DNA of 64,000 nucleotides from Streptomyces globosus (GCF_003325375.1 NZ_CP030862.1:6391501-6455500); one strand, 5' to 3'. Shown: positions 42,244 through 51,710, numbered from the stretch's first letter. The notes: generated by a model not told the origin, from the letters alone. Numbers and translations: made by a program.

Positions 42244-43446
42244 TCAGTACGACTTCGGCAGGCCGAGGGTCTGGTGCGAGACGAAGTTGAGGATCATCTC
42301 GCGGCTGACGGGGGCGATGCGGGCCACCCGGGAGGCGGTGACCAGGGAGGCCAGGCCGTACTCGCGGGTGAGGCCGTTGCCGCCCAGGGTGTGGACCGCC
42401 TGGTCCACGGCCTTCACACAGGCCTCGGCAGCAGCGTACTTCGCCATGTTGGCGGCCTCTCCGGCAGCCGCGTCGTCGCCGGCGTCGTAGAGGCGGGCGG
42501 CCTTCTGCATCATCAGGCGGGCCAGTTCGAGTTCGATGTGGGCGGCGGCGAGGGGGTGCGCGATGGCCTGGTGGGCGCCGATCGGCTCCGTCCACACCTG
42601 CCGGGTGCGGGCGTACTCGACGGCCCGGGCCAGGGCGTGGCGGCCGATGCCGACGGCGAACGCGGCGGTCATGATGCGCTCGGGGTTGAGGCCGGCGAAG
42701 AGCTGGAGGAGGCCCGTGTCGGGGGCTTCGGCCTGGCCGCCGCCGGTGTCGTCGGCGCCGACGAGTGCGGCGGCGGGCAGCCGCACCTCGTCCAGGACGA
42801 GCTCGAACTGCTTCTCCGCCGCCCGCAGTTCCATGTCGATGGGCGAGCGGGAGAAGCCGGGGGCGTCGCGGTCGACGATGAACAGGCAGGGCTTCAGCCG
42901 GCCGGTCCGGGCATCCTCGGTGCGGCCCACGATCAGGGTGGCGTCGGCGAGGTCCACGCCGGAGACGAACACCTTGCGGCCGGTCAGCACCCAGTCGGAG
43001 CCGTCGCGGCGGGCGGTGGTGGTGATGCGGTGGGAGTTGGAGCCGGCGTCGGGCTCGGTGATGCCGAAGGCCATCATGCGGCTGCCGTCGGCGAGTCCGG
43101 GCAGCCAGGCCTGCTTCTGGGCCGGGGTGCCGAAGCGGGAGATGACGGTGCCGCAGATGGCCGGGGAGACGACCATCATCAGCAGCGGGCAGCCGGCGGC
43201 GCCGAGTTCCTCCAGGACGATGGACAGCTCGGCGATGCCGCCGCCCCCGCCGCCGTACTCCTCGGGCAGGTTGACGCCGAGGTAGCCGAGCTTGGCGGCG
43301 TCGGCCCACAGTTCGGCGGGCCGGCCGCCCTCCTCGGTGATGCGGGCGTGGTAGTCGCGGCCGTAGCGCTGCCCGAGGGCGGCGACGGCGGCGCGCAGCG
43401 CGCGGTGCTCTTCGGTTTCCGCGGCGGGCGCGGTGGCGGGGCTCAT
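42244..43446 (-). CDS. Acyl-CoA dehydrogenase (citronellyl/isovaleryl-CoA dehydrogenase type)
   Basis: 400 residues, ATG overlapping the carboxylase-alpha stop. FAD/substrate motifs: MAFGITEPDAGSNSHRITTTA, KVFVSGVDLADATLIVG, and ARTRQVWTEPIGAHQAIAHPLA. The usual YEGT Glu is absent (ARIAPVSREMI); instead LNPERIMTAAFAVG has Glu at the position used by isovaleryl-CoA dehydrogenase. That subclass handles branched substrates, as needed for citronellyl- or isovaleryl-CoA. Confidence 0.94.
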   Translation of the reverse strand: MSPATAPAAETEEHRALRAAVAALGQRYGRDYHARITEEGGRPAELWADAAKLGYLGVNLPEEYGGGGGGIAELSIVLEELGAAGCPLLMMVVSPAICGTVISRFGTPAQKQAWLPGLADGSRMMAFGITEPDAGSNSHRITTTARRDGSDWVLTGRKVFVSGVDLADATLIVGRTEDARTGRLKPCLFIVDRDAPGFSRSPIDMELRAAEKQFELVLDEVRLPAAALVGADDTGGGQAEAPDTGLLQLFAGLNPERIMTAAFAVGIGRHALARAVEYARTRQVWTEPIGAHQAIAHPLAAAHIELELARLMMQKAARLYDAGDDAAAGEAANMAKYAAAEACVKAVDQAVHTLGGNGLTREYGLASLVTASRVARIAPVSREMILNFVSHQTLGLPKSY

Positions 43447-45530
43447 GGGCGGGGTTCCTCCTCCTGGACCACGGCGAGCAGGGCGCCGACCTCGACCTGG
43501 TGGCCGGGGCGGGCGTGGAGTGCGGTGAGCGTGCCGGAGGCGGGGGAGGTGACGCGGTGCTCCATCTTCATGGCCTCCAGCCAGAGCAGGGGCTGCCCGG
43601 CGGTGACGGTGTCGCCCGGCGCGAGGCCTTCGGCGACGCGGACGACGGTGCCGGGCATGGGGGCGAGCAGGGAGCCGGGCGGGGTCGCGTCCTCGGGCTC
43701 GGCGAACCGGGGGACGGGGGTGAGGGTGTGGGAGGCGGGGGCGTCGCTGCCGGGGGCGGGGGCGGTGTCGACCCAGACCTCGCCCGCGCCGTCGAGCCGG
43801 TCCGGCCCGCCGTCCGCTCCCCGGTCCGGCCCGCGGTCCGGCCGGTGCGCGACGTGGAAGACGCGGCGGACGCCGTCCGCTTCGAGGACGACGCGGTCCG
43901 GTGCGGCGCCCAGGACGCGGACGTCCGGCAGGTCCGGGAACTGCGGCGGCCCGCCGCGGACGGGCAGGTAGCGGACCTCGTGCTCGGTGTCCCCGATGCG
44001 GTAGCGGCGGGACTGCGGGCCGGAGCGGATGTTGCGCCAGCCGCCCAGGCGGGCGGCGAGCGGGGCGCCGGCGGCGGGTGCGGCGGCGGCGAGCGCGGCG
44101 GCCGCGGCGGCGAGGGCGGCGGCCCGGCCGGCGTCGGGGGCGGGCGCGGTGAGCGCGGCGAGGTGGCGGTCGTAGAAGCCGGTGTCGGGGGTGGAGGCGG
44201 TGAACTCCGGGTGGCGCAGGGTGCGTACGAGGAGGTCGCGGTTGGTGGCGACGCCGTGGATCCGGGCGCCGGCCAGGGCCCGGGCGAGGGTGCGGACGGC
44301 TTCGGCGCGGGTCGGGGCGTGGGCGACGACCTTGGCGAGCATCGGGTCGTAGTGGACGCCGACCCGGTCGCCCGCGGCGTACCCGGCGTCGACGCGGACC
44401 GCGGCGGTCCCGGCGGGGCCGCCGGCGGCGGCCGGTACGGGTACGGGTGCGGCGGCCGCCGGGATGTCGAAGGCGGCCAGGGTGCCGGCCTGCGGGCGCC
44501 AGTCCTGCGCCGGGTCCTCCGCGTACAGGCGGGCCTCGACGGCGTGTCCGGCGGGCTCGGGCGGCTCCGGCGGGAGGGCCGCGCCCTCGGCGATGCGGAT
44601 CTGGAGGGCGACGAGGTCGACGCCGTGGACGGCCTCGGTGACGGGGTGCTCGACCTGGAGGCGGGTGTTCATCTCCAGGAAGTACGGGCGCCCGTCGGCG
44701 GCGAGCAGGAACTCGACCGTGCCCGCCCCCCGGTAGCCGACGGCCCGGGCGGCCGCGGCGGCCGCCTCGTGCAGGGTGCGGCGCAGGGCGTCGGGGAGGC
44801 CGGGCGCCGGGGCCTCCTCGACGACCTTCTGGTGGCGGCGCTGGAGCGAGCAGTCGCGGGTGCCGAGCGCCCACACGGTGCCGTGCCCGTCGGCGAGGAC
44901 CTGCACCTCCACGTGGCGGCCGCGCTCGACGTACGGCTCGGCGAAGACCTCGCCGTCGCCGAACGCGGACCGGGCCTCGGCTGCTGCCGCGTCGAGCGCG
45001 GGCTTCAGCGCGTCGAGGTCGCGGACGACGCGCATGCCGCGACCGCCGCCGCCCGCGGCGGCCTTCAGCAGCAGCGGCAGGTCGGCGGCGGTGGCCGCCG
45101 CCGGGTCGACGGGGTCGAGGAGCGGCACCCCGGCGGCCCGCATCAGCTCCTTGGCGCGGGTCTTCGAGGCCATCGCCTCGATCGCGTCGGGCGGCGGGCC
45201 GATCCAGGCCAGGCCGGCGGCCAGGACGTCGCGGGCGAAGGCGGCGTTCTCGGAGAGGAAGCCGTAGCCGGGGTGGACGGCGTCCGCGCCGGCGGCCCGC
45301 GCCGCCGCGACGAGGAGGTCGCCGCGCAGGTAGGTGTCGGCCGGGGCGGCGCCCGGCAGGCGTACGGCCGCGTCGGCCTCGCGGACGTGCAGGGCTCCGG
45401 CGTCGGGGTCGGAGTGGACGGCGACGGTCGCGAGGCCCATGGCGCGGGCCGTGCGGAAGACGCGGACGGCGATCTCGCCGCGGTTCGCGACGAGGACGGA
45501 GGTGATCGGCACGGTCGTGGTCGTGGTCAT
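43443..45530 (-). CDS. Acyl-CoA carboxylase alpha subunit (biotin carboxylase + BCCP)
   Basis: 695 residues. Biotin-carboxylase domain (VLVANRGEIAVRVFRTARAMGL; ATP-grasp lid KAAAGGGGRGMRVV; catalytic FLEMNTRLQVEHPVTE), a linker BT region, and a C-terminal biotinyl domain with LEAMKMEH, biotin on Lys655. It carboxylates biotin with bicarbonate and ATP for the beta subunit encoded just upstream. Proline/Ala-rich inserts lie between domains. Overlaps the dehydrogenase gene; 11-bp gap to beta. Resembles methylcrotonyl/geranyl-CoA carboxylase alpha subunits. Confidence 0.95.
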   Translation of the reverse strand: MTTTTTVPITSVLVANRGEIAVRVFRTARAMGLATVAVHSDPDAGALHVREADAAVRLPGAAPADTYLRGDLLVAAARAAGADAVHPGYGFLSENAAFARDVLAAGLAWIGPPPDAIEAMASKTRAKELMRAAGVPLLDPVDPAAATAADLPLLLKAAAGGGGRGMRVVRDLDALKPALDAAAAEARSAFGDGEVFAEPYVERGRHVEVQVLADGHGTVWALGTRDCSLQRRHQKVVEEAPAPGLPDALRRTLHEAAAAAARAVGYRGAGTVEFLLAADGRPYFLEMNTRLQVEHPVTEAVHGVDLVALQIRIAEGAALPPEPPEPAGHAVEARLYAEDPAQDWRPQAGTLAAFDIPAAAAPVPVPAAAGGPAGTAAVRVDAGYAAGDRVGVHYDPMLAKVVAHAPTRAEAVRTLARALAGARIHGVATNRDLLVRTLRHPEFTASTPDTGFYDRHLAALTAPAPDAGRAAALAAAAAALAAAAPAAGAPLAARLGGWRNIRSGPQSRRYRIGDTEHEVRYLPVRGGPPQFPDLPDVRVLGAAPDRVVLEADGVRRVFHVAHRPDRGPDRGADGGPDRLDGAGEVWVDTAPAPGSDAPASHTLTPVPRFAEPEDATPPGSLLAPMPGTVVRVAEGLAPGDTVTAGQPLLWLEAMKMEHRVTSPASGTLTALHARPGHQVEVGALLAVVQEEEPRP

Positions 45531-45541
45531 GGGTCGGTCAC

Positions 45542-47140
45542 TCACATCCGGAAGACGCCGAAGCCGCCGCGGGCGCCCTCGACGGGGGCGTTGTGGACGG
45601 CCGAGAGGCACAGGCCGAGGACGGTGCGGGTGTCGCGGGGGTCGATGACCCCGTCGTCGTACAGCCGCCCGGAGAGGAACACCGGCAGGGACTCGGCCTC
45701 GATCTGCGCCTCGACGAAGGCGCGCATCCCGGCGTCGGCCTCCTCGTCGTACGGATTGCCCTTCGCGGCGGCGGACTGCCGGGCCACGATGGACAGCACC
45801 CCGGCGAGCTGCTGCGGTCCCATGACGGCGGACTTGGCGCTGGGCCAGGCGAACAGGAAGCGGGGCTCGTAGGCGCGGCCGCACATGCCGTAGTGGCCGG
45901 CCCCGTAGCTGGCGCCGATGAGGACGGACAGGTGGGGGACGCGGGAGTTGGAGACGGCGTTGATCATCATCGCGCCGTGTTTGATGATGCCGCCCTGCTC
46001 GTACTCCCTGCCCACCATGTAGCCGGTGGTGTTGTGGAGGAACAGCAGCGGGATGTCGCGCTGGTTGGCGAGCTGGATGAACTGGGCGGCCTTCTGCGAC
46101 TCGGCGCTGAACAGCACGCCGCGGGCGTTGGCGAGGACGCCGACCGGCCAGCCGTGCAGGCGGGCCCAGCCGGTGACGAGGCTGCTGCCGTAGAGGGGCT
46201 TGAACTCGTCGAAGTCGGAGCCGTCGACGATGCGGGCGATGACCTCGCGCGGGTCGAAGGGGGTGCGCAGGTCCTCGGGGACGATCCCGAGGAGTTCCTC
46301 CGCGTCGTACAGCGGTTCCTCGGCGGCCGGCGGCGCCGGGTGGGCGCGGCGGTGCTCCAGGCGGGCGACGATGCGGCGGGCGCGTCGGATCGCGTCGGGC
46401 TCGTCGAGGGCGTGGTGGTCGGCGAGGCCGGAGGTGCGGGCGTGCATGTCGGCGCCGCCCAGGGACTCGTCGTCGCTCTCCTCGCCGGTGGCCATCCTCA
46501 CGAGCGGCGGACCGCCGAGGAACACCTTCGACCGGCCCTTGATCATGACGGTGTGGTCGGACATGCCGGGGACGTACGCGCCTCCGGCGGTCGAGTTGCC
46601 GAAGACGACGGCGACGGTGGGCACGCCGGCGGCCGACAGGCGTGTGAGGTCGCGGAAGAGCGCCCCGCCCGGGATGAAGATCTCCTTCTGGGAGGGCAGG
46701 TCGGCGCCTCCGGACTCGACGAGGCTGATGAGCGGGAGCCGGTTGCGCAGGGCGATCTCGTTGGCCCGCAGGGCCTTCTTCAGCGTCCACGGGTTGGAGG
46801 CGCCGCCGCGGACGGTGGGGTCGTTGGCGGTGATGACGCATTCGGTGCCCTCGACGGTGCCGATGCCGGTGACGAGGGACGCGCCGACCGGGTGGTCGCT
46901 GCCCCAGGCGGCGAGCGGGGACAGCTCCAGGAACGGCGTGTCCGGATCGACGAGCAGCTCGATCCGCTCCCGGGCGGGGAGCTTGCCGCGGTCGCGGTGG
47001 CGGGCCGTGTACTTCTCGCCGCCGCCGGCCAGCGCCTTGGCGTGCTCGGCGTCGAGGGCGGCGAGGCGTTCGAGGGCGGCGCCGCGGGCGGCCGCGTACT
47101 CGGGGGCGCGGGGGTCCACGGCGGTGCTGAGGCGGGTCAT
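45542..47140 (-). CDS. Acyl-CoA carboxylase beta subunit (carboxyltransferase)
   Basis: 532 residues, ATG overlapping the AtuA-like stop. The N-terminal carboxyltransferase half has RERIELLVDPDTPFLELSPLAAW and NDPTVRGGASNPWTLKKALRANEIA; the C-terminal half has LFLHNTTGYMVGREYEQGGIIKHGAMMINAVSNSRVPHLSVLIGASYGAGHYGMCGRAYEPRFLF. These read closer to methylcrotonyl/geranyl-CoA carboxylase than to propionyl-CoA carboxylase. Transfers CO2 from biotin to an unsaturated acyl-CoA. Confidence 0.95.
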   Translation of the reverse strand: MTRLSTAVDPRAPEYAAARGAALERLAALDAEHAKALAGGGEKYTARHRDRGKLPARERIELLVDPDTPFLELSPLAAWGSDHPVGASLVTGIGTVEGTECVITANDPTVRGGASNPWTLKKALRANEIALRNRLPLISLVESGGADLPSQKEIFIPGGALFRDLTRLSAAGVPTVAVVFGNSTAGGAYVPGMSDHTVMIKGRSKVFLGGPPLVRMATGEESDDESLGGADMHARTSGLADHHALDEPDAIRRARRIVARLEHRRAHPAPPAAEEPLYDAEELLGIVPEDLRTPFDPREVIARIVDGSDFDEFKPLYGSSLVTGWARLHGWPVGVLANARGVLFSAESQKAAQFIQLANQRDIPLLFLHNTTGYMVGREYEQGGIIKHGAMMINAVSNSRVPHLSVLIGASYGAGHYGMCGRAYEPRFLFAWPSAKSAVMGPQQLAGVLSIVARQSAAAKGNPYDEEADAGMRAFVEAQIEAESLPVFLSGRLYDDGVIDPRDTRTVLGLCLSAVHNAPVEGARGGFGVFRM

Positions 47141-48915
47141 GGTCCGGTCCCCTCCGGGGCGGGCAGCAGGTGGGCGGGGATGTCGAGCAGGCGGGAGCGC
47201 AGCCATTCGCCGAGCGCCTTGGCCTGCGGGTCGAAGCGGTGGGCGGAGGCGGCGCCGGCGCCGAGGACGCCCTCGACGGTGAAGTTCAGGGCGCGGAGGT
47301 TCGGCAGGACGTGCCGGGTGACGGTCAGGCCGCGGACCTCGGGGAGGAGGTCGCGCAGCCGGTCCTCGGTGAGGGTGGCGTGCAGCCACGGCCAGGCGGC
47401 GGGGTCCTCGGCCCAGACGCCGATGTTGGCGTCGCCGCCCTTGTCGCCGCTGCGGGCGCCGGCGACCAGGCCCAGGGGGGCGCGGCGGACGGGGGCCGGC
47501 GGGGCGGGCGGCTTCGGTGGGGCGGAGGGGCCGGGTGGCTCGGCTGTGGCGGGGGCTCCGGCCGGGGCGGCCTGCCGCGGCCGGCCGCCCGCCGGGACCG
47601 GGATGCGGGTGCCGTCCGCGAGGACCGCGGCCGCGGCGACGGCTTCGGCGGGGACGGCGCCGGCCTCGAACATCCCGTACGGCTGGGCCGGACCGGGCGG
47701 GGCCGTCACGTGGAAGCCGGGGTAGCTGCCGAGGGCCAGTTCGACGGCGGCGGAGGTCAGGGCCCGTCCCACCCGCTCGGCGGAGGGGTCGCGGACCGCC
47801 AGCCGCAGCAGGGCGCTCGCCTCCTCCTGCGTGTCGGCGTCCCCGTGGTCGGTGCGGGCGAGCGTCCACCGTACGGAGGCCACCGGGGCGAGCGCGTCGG
47901 CCAGTTGCTCCCGGACGAGGGCCGCCTTCGCCTCGATGTCCAGGCCCGTCAGGACGAAGACGACCTCGTTGCGCCAGCCGCCGATACGGGTCACCCCCGC
48001 CTTCAGGGTGTCCGGCGGCGGCTCCCCCGCCGTGCCGGCGACGGCGACCCGGTCGGGTCCGGCGTCCGCGAGGCGGACGGTGTCCAGCCGGGCGGTGACG
48101 TCCGGGCCCCGGTAGCGGGCGCCCTGCGTCTCGTACAGGAGTTGGGCCGTGACCGTGCCGACGGTGACCGCGCCGCCCGTCCCCGGGTGCTTGGTGATCA
48201 CGCAGGAGCCGTCCTGCGCGATCTCGGCGAGGGGGAAGCCGGGGCGCCGTACGTCGTGCGCGGTGAAGAACGGGTAGTTCCCGCCGGTGGCCTGCGTGCC
48301 GCACTCCAGGATGTGGCCCGCGACGACGGCCCCGGCAAGCCGGTCGTGGTCGTCGGCCGCCCAGTCGAACCACCAGGCGGCCGGGCCGGAGACGAGGGCC
48401 GCGTCCGTGACCCGGCCCGTGACCACGATGTCGGCGCCCGCGCGCAGGCAGGCCGTGATCCCGGCGCCGCCGAGGTAGGCGTTGGCGGTCAGCGCGCCCT
48501 CGCCCCAGGGCATCAGGTCGTCGCCCTCGACGTGCGCGACGGAGACCGGGACGCCGGCCTTGGCGGCGAGGCCGCGGACCGCCTCGGCGAGGCCGGCCGG
48601 GTTGAGGCCCCCCGCGTTCGCGACGATCCGCACGCCCCGCTCACGGGCCAGGCCCAGGCAGTCCTCCATCTGCCGCAGGAACGTCTTCGCGTAGCCCGCG
48701 GCCGGGTCCTTCAGGCGGTCCCGGCCGAGGATCAGCATGGTCAGCTCGGCCAGGTAGTCCCCGGTCAGGACGTCCAGCGGGCCGCCGGTGAGCATCTCGC
48801 GCAGGGCGTCGAAGCGGTCCCCGTAGAAGCCGGAGGCGTTCCCGATGCGCAGCGGGCGCCGGGGCTCCGGTCCGCCCGCAGCGCCCGGTCCGGCGCCCGG
48901 TCCGGCGCCCGTCAC
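47137..48915 (-). CDS. AtuA-like protein (DUF1446)
   Basis: 592 residues from a GTG overlapping the upstream stop (GTGA). DUF1446 core: LRIGNASGFYGDRFDALREMLTGGPLDVLTGDYLAELTMLIL, RIVANAGGLNPAGLAEAVR, GAGITACLRAGADIVVTGRVTDAALV and GHILECGTQATGGNYPFF. The C-terminal ~110 residues are the AtuA ferredoxin-like extension (LVAGARSGDKGGDANIGVWA ... RALNFTVEGVLG), after a Pro/Ala linker. AtuA is required for growth on acyclic terpenes in Pseudomonas, though its reaction is not settled. This gene gives the operon its atu character. Confidence 0.93.
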   Translation of the reverse strand: MTGAGPGAGPGAAGGPEPRRPLRIGNASGFYGDRFDALREMLTGGPLDVLTGDYLAELTMLILGRDRLKDPAAGYAKTFLRQMEDCLGLARERGVRIVANAGGLNPAGLAEAVRGLAAKAGVPVSVAHVEGDDLMPWGEGALTANAYLGGAGITACLRAGADIVVTGRVTDAALVSGPAAWWFDWAADDHDRLAGAVVAGHILECGTQATGGNYPFFTAHDVRRPGFPLAEIAQDGSCVITKHPGTGGAVTVGTVTAQLLYETQGARYRGPDVTARLDTVRLADAGPDRVAVAGTAGEPPPDTLKAGVTRIGGWRNEVVFVLTGLDIEAKAALVREQLADALAPVASVRWTLARTDHGDADTQEEASALLRLAVRDPSAERVGRALTSAAVELALGSYPGFHVTAPPGPAQPYGMFEAGAVPAEAVAAAAVLADGTRIPVPAGGRPRQAAPAGAPATAEPPGPSAPPKPPAPPAPVRRAPLGLVAGARSGDKGGDANIGVWAEDPAAWPWLHATLTEDRLRDLLPEVRGLTVTRHVLPNLRALNFTVEGVLGAGAASAHRFDPQAKALGEWLRSRLLDIPAHLLPAPEGTGP

Positions 48916-49712
48916 CGGGCGGTCCGGGGTGCTCGGCCCGGTCCCGCCGGGCCGGCGAACGCCTGGGCCACGTCCAGCCAGCGGTCGGCGTCGGCGCCCT
49001 CGGCCGCCAGGGCCAGGTCGGCGCGGTGGGCGCGCCGGGTGGCCAGCAGGCAGAAGTCCAGGGCGGGCCCGGTCACGCGCTGGGCGGCGTCCGGCGGCCC
49101 GTACGTCCACGGCTCCCCGCCGTCCGGCGGGACCAGCTCGACGCGGAACTCCTCGGCGGGCGGCGGGAGTTCCCACACGGAGAAGGCGTAGTCGCGGGCT
49201 CGTACGCCGATCCGGGCGACGTGCCGCAGCCGCGCGGTCGGGGTGCGGCGCACACCGAGGGCGTCCGCGATGTCCAGGCCGTGGGCCCAGGTCTCCATCA
49301 GGCGGGCGCTCGCCATCGACGCGGCCTTCATCGGCGGCCCGTACCAGGGGAACCGGGCGTCGGCCGGGGCGGCCGCCAGGGCCGCGCCGAGTGCGGCGCG
49401 GCCGGCGCGCCAGCGGGCCAGCAGGTCCGCCGGCGCCAGCGCGGCCCCCTCCTCGGCGCCCTCGTCCACGAAGGCCGCCGGGGAGCGCAGGGCGGCCTCG
49501 ACGAGGCGGGCGAAGCCGGGCGCGTCCGTGAGGGAGACGAGGGCGGCCCGGTCGGTCCAGTGCAGGTGGGCGATCTGGTGCGCGACGGTCCAGCGGGCTG
49601 CGGGCGTGGGCTTCGCCCAGGCGGCGTCCGGAAGACCGGTGACCAGGGCTTCGACTTCCATGCCCTCCTCGCGCAGATCGGCGAGGACGGCGGCGGGCGG
49701 ATCGAGTGGCAC
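48912..49712 (-). CDS. TIGR03084-type metal-binding protein
   Basis: 266 residues from the GTG at 49712, which has GAGGGGAG upstream; the ORF extends to an upstream start inside the operator palindrome, which is less likely. DinB/MDMPI-like fold: LREEGMEVEALVTGLPDAAWAKPTPAARWTVAHQIAHLHWTDRAAL and ASARLMETWAHGLDIADALG, where the His residues should bind a metal. First gene of the atu-like operon. Members of this family are commonly seen next to acyl-CoA carboxylase/AtuA genes in actinobacteria; role unknown. Confidence 0.88.
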   Translation of the reverse strand: MPLDPPAAVLADLREEGMEVEALVTGLPDAAWAKPTPAARWTVAHQIAHLHWTDRAALVSLTDAPGFARLVEAALRSPAAFVDEGAEEGAALAPADLLARWRAGRAALGAALAAAPADARFPWYGPPMKAASMASARLMETWAHGLDIADALGVRRTPTARLRHVARIGVRARDYAFSVWELPPPAEEFRVELVPPDGGEPWTYGPPDAAQRVTGPALDFCLLATRRAHRADLALAAEGADADRWLDVAQAFAGPAGPGRAPRTAR

Positions 49713-49764
49713 GACGGGGCTCCCCTCTCGGCGTGAGGGGAAGAGTGGCAGCGCGCGGCAAAAC

Positions 49765-49786
49765 AATCAAGCGTGCTTGCATGATT
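49765..49786. promoter_or_regulatory. Probable operator of the atu-like operon
   Basis: Inverted repeat CAAGC-GT-GCTTG (49768-49779) in the context AATCAAGC...GCATGATT, 53 bp upstream of the first gene's GTG. The 5-bp half sites with AT-rich flanks are typical of TetR targets, and the operon ends with a TetR gene. Confidence 0.65.
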
Positions 49787-50072
49787 CGGCGGAGGAGCAC
49801 CGCGTTCCCGCCAGCCGTGGCAACTCCGCCGTATCCCGCGGGACTTGGAGCCGAGGCCCGGATCCGGCAGGCGTTGCGGGCTGCGGCCCCGAACGCACGG
49901 GGGCCGGATCCGGCCGTCCACCGCGAAGGCGCGAACACGCCGGGTAGCGGTGCGGATACTGAACGCTTCGGCCCCCCGCTCCCGGGCCCGGCCGGGCCCC
50001 GGCACCGCACCGCACCGCCGTCCACGTCACCCGACGCACGTCCACGTCACCGACGCAGAGGATGAACAAGCC

Positions 50073-51686
50073 GTGACCCCAGCCGACTTCTCGCTCCACC
50101 CCGACCTCGACGCGACCGCCCTCGCCGCGTTCACCGCCGCCCTGGAGAGCGGCGACACCGGCAGCCTGCCGCCCGCCCGCGCCGCCCAGGCCGCCGAATG
50201 CCGCGCCGCCGCCTCCTTCGGCCGCGTCAAGGTCGCCGGGGCCGAAGGCCACCTCCTGGACGGCGCGCTGTGGCGGCACCCCGGCGGCGCCCCGCGGCCC
50301 CTGGTCGTGATGCCCTCGCCGTGGAGCGACCTGGGCTGGCTCGCGTACGCCGTCCAGGCGAGCGTGTTCGCGGCCCGCGGGTACAACGTCCTCGCCTACA
50401 GCGCCCGCGGGTTCGGCGCCTCCGAGGGCGAGGCGGACGTGGCCGGGCCGCTCGACACCGCCGACGGCAGCCGCGCCCTGGACCACCTCGTGGAGCGCAC
50501 CGCCGGGCCCGTCAGCCGCATCGGGTTCCTCGGCGAGGGGTACGGCGCGGCCATCGCCCTGCTCACCGCCGCCCACGACAGCCGGGTCGACGCGGTGGCC
50601 GCGCTCAGCGGCTGGTGCGACCTCGGCGAGGTCCTCGTCGAGAACCGGACCCGGCACACCGCCGCCGTCGAGGCACTGCTGCGGTCCGCCGGCCGGGCCC
50701 GGCTGAGCCCCCGCGCACAGAGCGTGTTCGAGGACGTCGCCGCGGGCCGCGACATCGGGGCCGTGCTCCGCTGGGCGGCGCAGCGCTCGCCGTCCGCGCA
50801 CGCCAAGGAGCTCGTACGGCGGCAGGTGCCGGTCTACTTCGCGCACGCCTGGCACGAGACGCTCTTCCCCGCCAACCAGACGCTGCGGCTGTTCGAGGAG
50901 CTGGCCGGGCCGAAGCGGATCGACCTGTCCGTCGGCGACCACGCCCTCCCGGAGGCGGCAGGGCTGGCCGGGCTGCCCAACCGGATCTGGACCACCGCGC
51001 ACCGCTGGTTCGACCACCACCTCCGGGGTGCCGCGAACGGCATCGACGAGGAGGGCGAGGTGCTCGGCGAGGTCATGTGGTCCCGGACCCTGGAGCCCCG
51101 GCCCACCTGGCCGTCCGTCACCGACCACGTCCGCCGCCTCTACCTGGCGGACGGCGGCGAGCTCGCCGACGCGCCCGAGGCGGGCTGGAGCGCGGGCGCC
51201 GTGTGCGGGGTCGACACGCCGGCGGTCGTCGCCGACGCGGTCGCCCGGTCCGGACACGCGGAGCTGGCGGGCCTGCCGCGGGCGTACCCGACCGGGGAGA
51301 TCGACCGGGCCGTCACCGCGGTGTGGGTGGGGGACCCGGAGCCGGAGACGGCCCGGCTGCGCGGCACGCCCCGGCTGCGCGTCACGTACCGGACGGCGAA
51401 CCCCCGCTCCGGGTTCGTCGCCTACCTGCTGGACGTGGCGCCCGACGGGACGGGCCGCCTCGTCACGCACGCCCCGTACGCCGACCTGGACTCGGCCCCC
51501 GGCAGCCTGGTCGCCGCGGACGTCGAACTCCAGGCCACCGCGTACGACGTGCCGCGCGGGAACCGGCTGATGCTGGTGGCGGCCGCCCGCGACCCGTTCT
51601 ACGGGGACGTCAACCCGCCGCGCGCCACCCTGGCCTTCACCTCGCCGGAGGCGACGCCGTCGTACCTGGAGCTGCCGCTGGGCTGA
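50073..51686 (+). CDS. CocE/NonD-family hydrolase-like protein lacking the nucleophile
   Basis: 537 residues from the GTG with AGAGGA upstream. Alpha/beta-hydrolase and jelly-roll C-domain: VVMPSPWSDLGWLAYAVQASVFAARGYNVLAYSARGFGASEGEADVAGPLD, SGWCDLGE, VYFAHAWHETLFPANQTLRLFEEL and SVGDHALPEA (His). The elbow that should read G-x-S-Y-G is IGFLGEGYGAA: Gly156 (codon ggg, 50538-50540) replaces the Ser. The rest of the acylation site is intact. It may be a non-catalytic member or use other chemistry. Stands alone between the atu-like operon and the EamA gene. Confidence 0.88.
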   Translation: MTPADFSLHPDLDATALAAFTAALESGDTGSLPPARAAQAAECRAAASFGRVKVAGAEGHLLDGALWRHPGGAPRPLVVMPSPWSDLGWLAYAVQASVFAARGYNVLAYSARGFGASEGEADVAGPLDTADGSRALDHLVERTAGPVSRIGFLGEGYGAAIALLTAAHDSRVDAVAALSGWCDLGEVLVENRTRHTAAVEALLRSAGRARLSPRAQSVFEDVAAGRDIGAVLRWAAQRSPSAHAKELVRRQVPVYFAHAWHETLFPANQTLRLFEELAGPKRIDLSVGDHALPEAAGLAGLPNRIWTTAHRWFDHHLRGAANGIDEEGEVLGEVMWSRTLEPRPTWPSVTDHVRRLYLADGGELADAPEAGWSAGAVCGVDTPAVVADAVARSGHAELAGLPRAYPTGEIDRAVTAVWVGDPEPETARLRGTPRLRVTYRTANPRSGFVAYLLDVAPDGTGRLVTHAPYADLDSAPGSLVAADVELQATAYDVPRGNRLMLVAAARDPFYGDVNPPRATLAFTSPEATPSYLELPLG

Positions 51687-51710
51687 CGGTGCGGCCGGGA
51701 CCCGCGGCGG

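Noticed and set aside
49713..49766. Longer N-terminus of the TIGR03084-type protein from a start at 49766
   Set aside because: That start lies inside the operator palindrome with no ribosome site; the GTG at 49712 has GAGGGGAG at a good distance and fits the family start.
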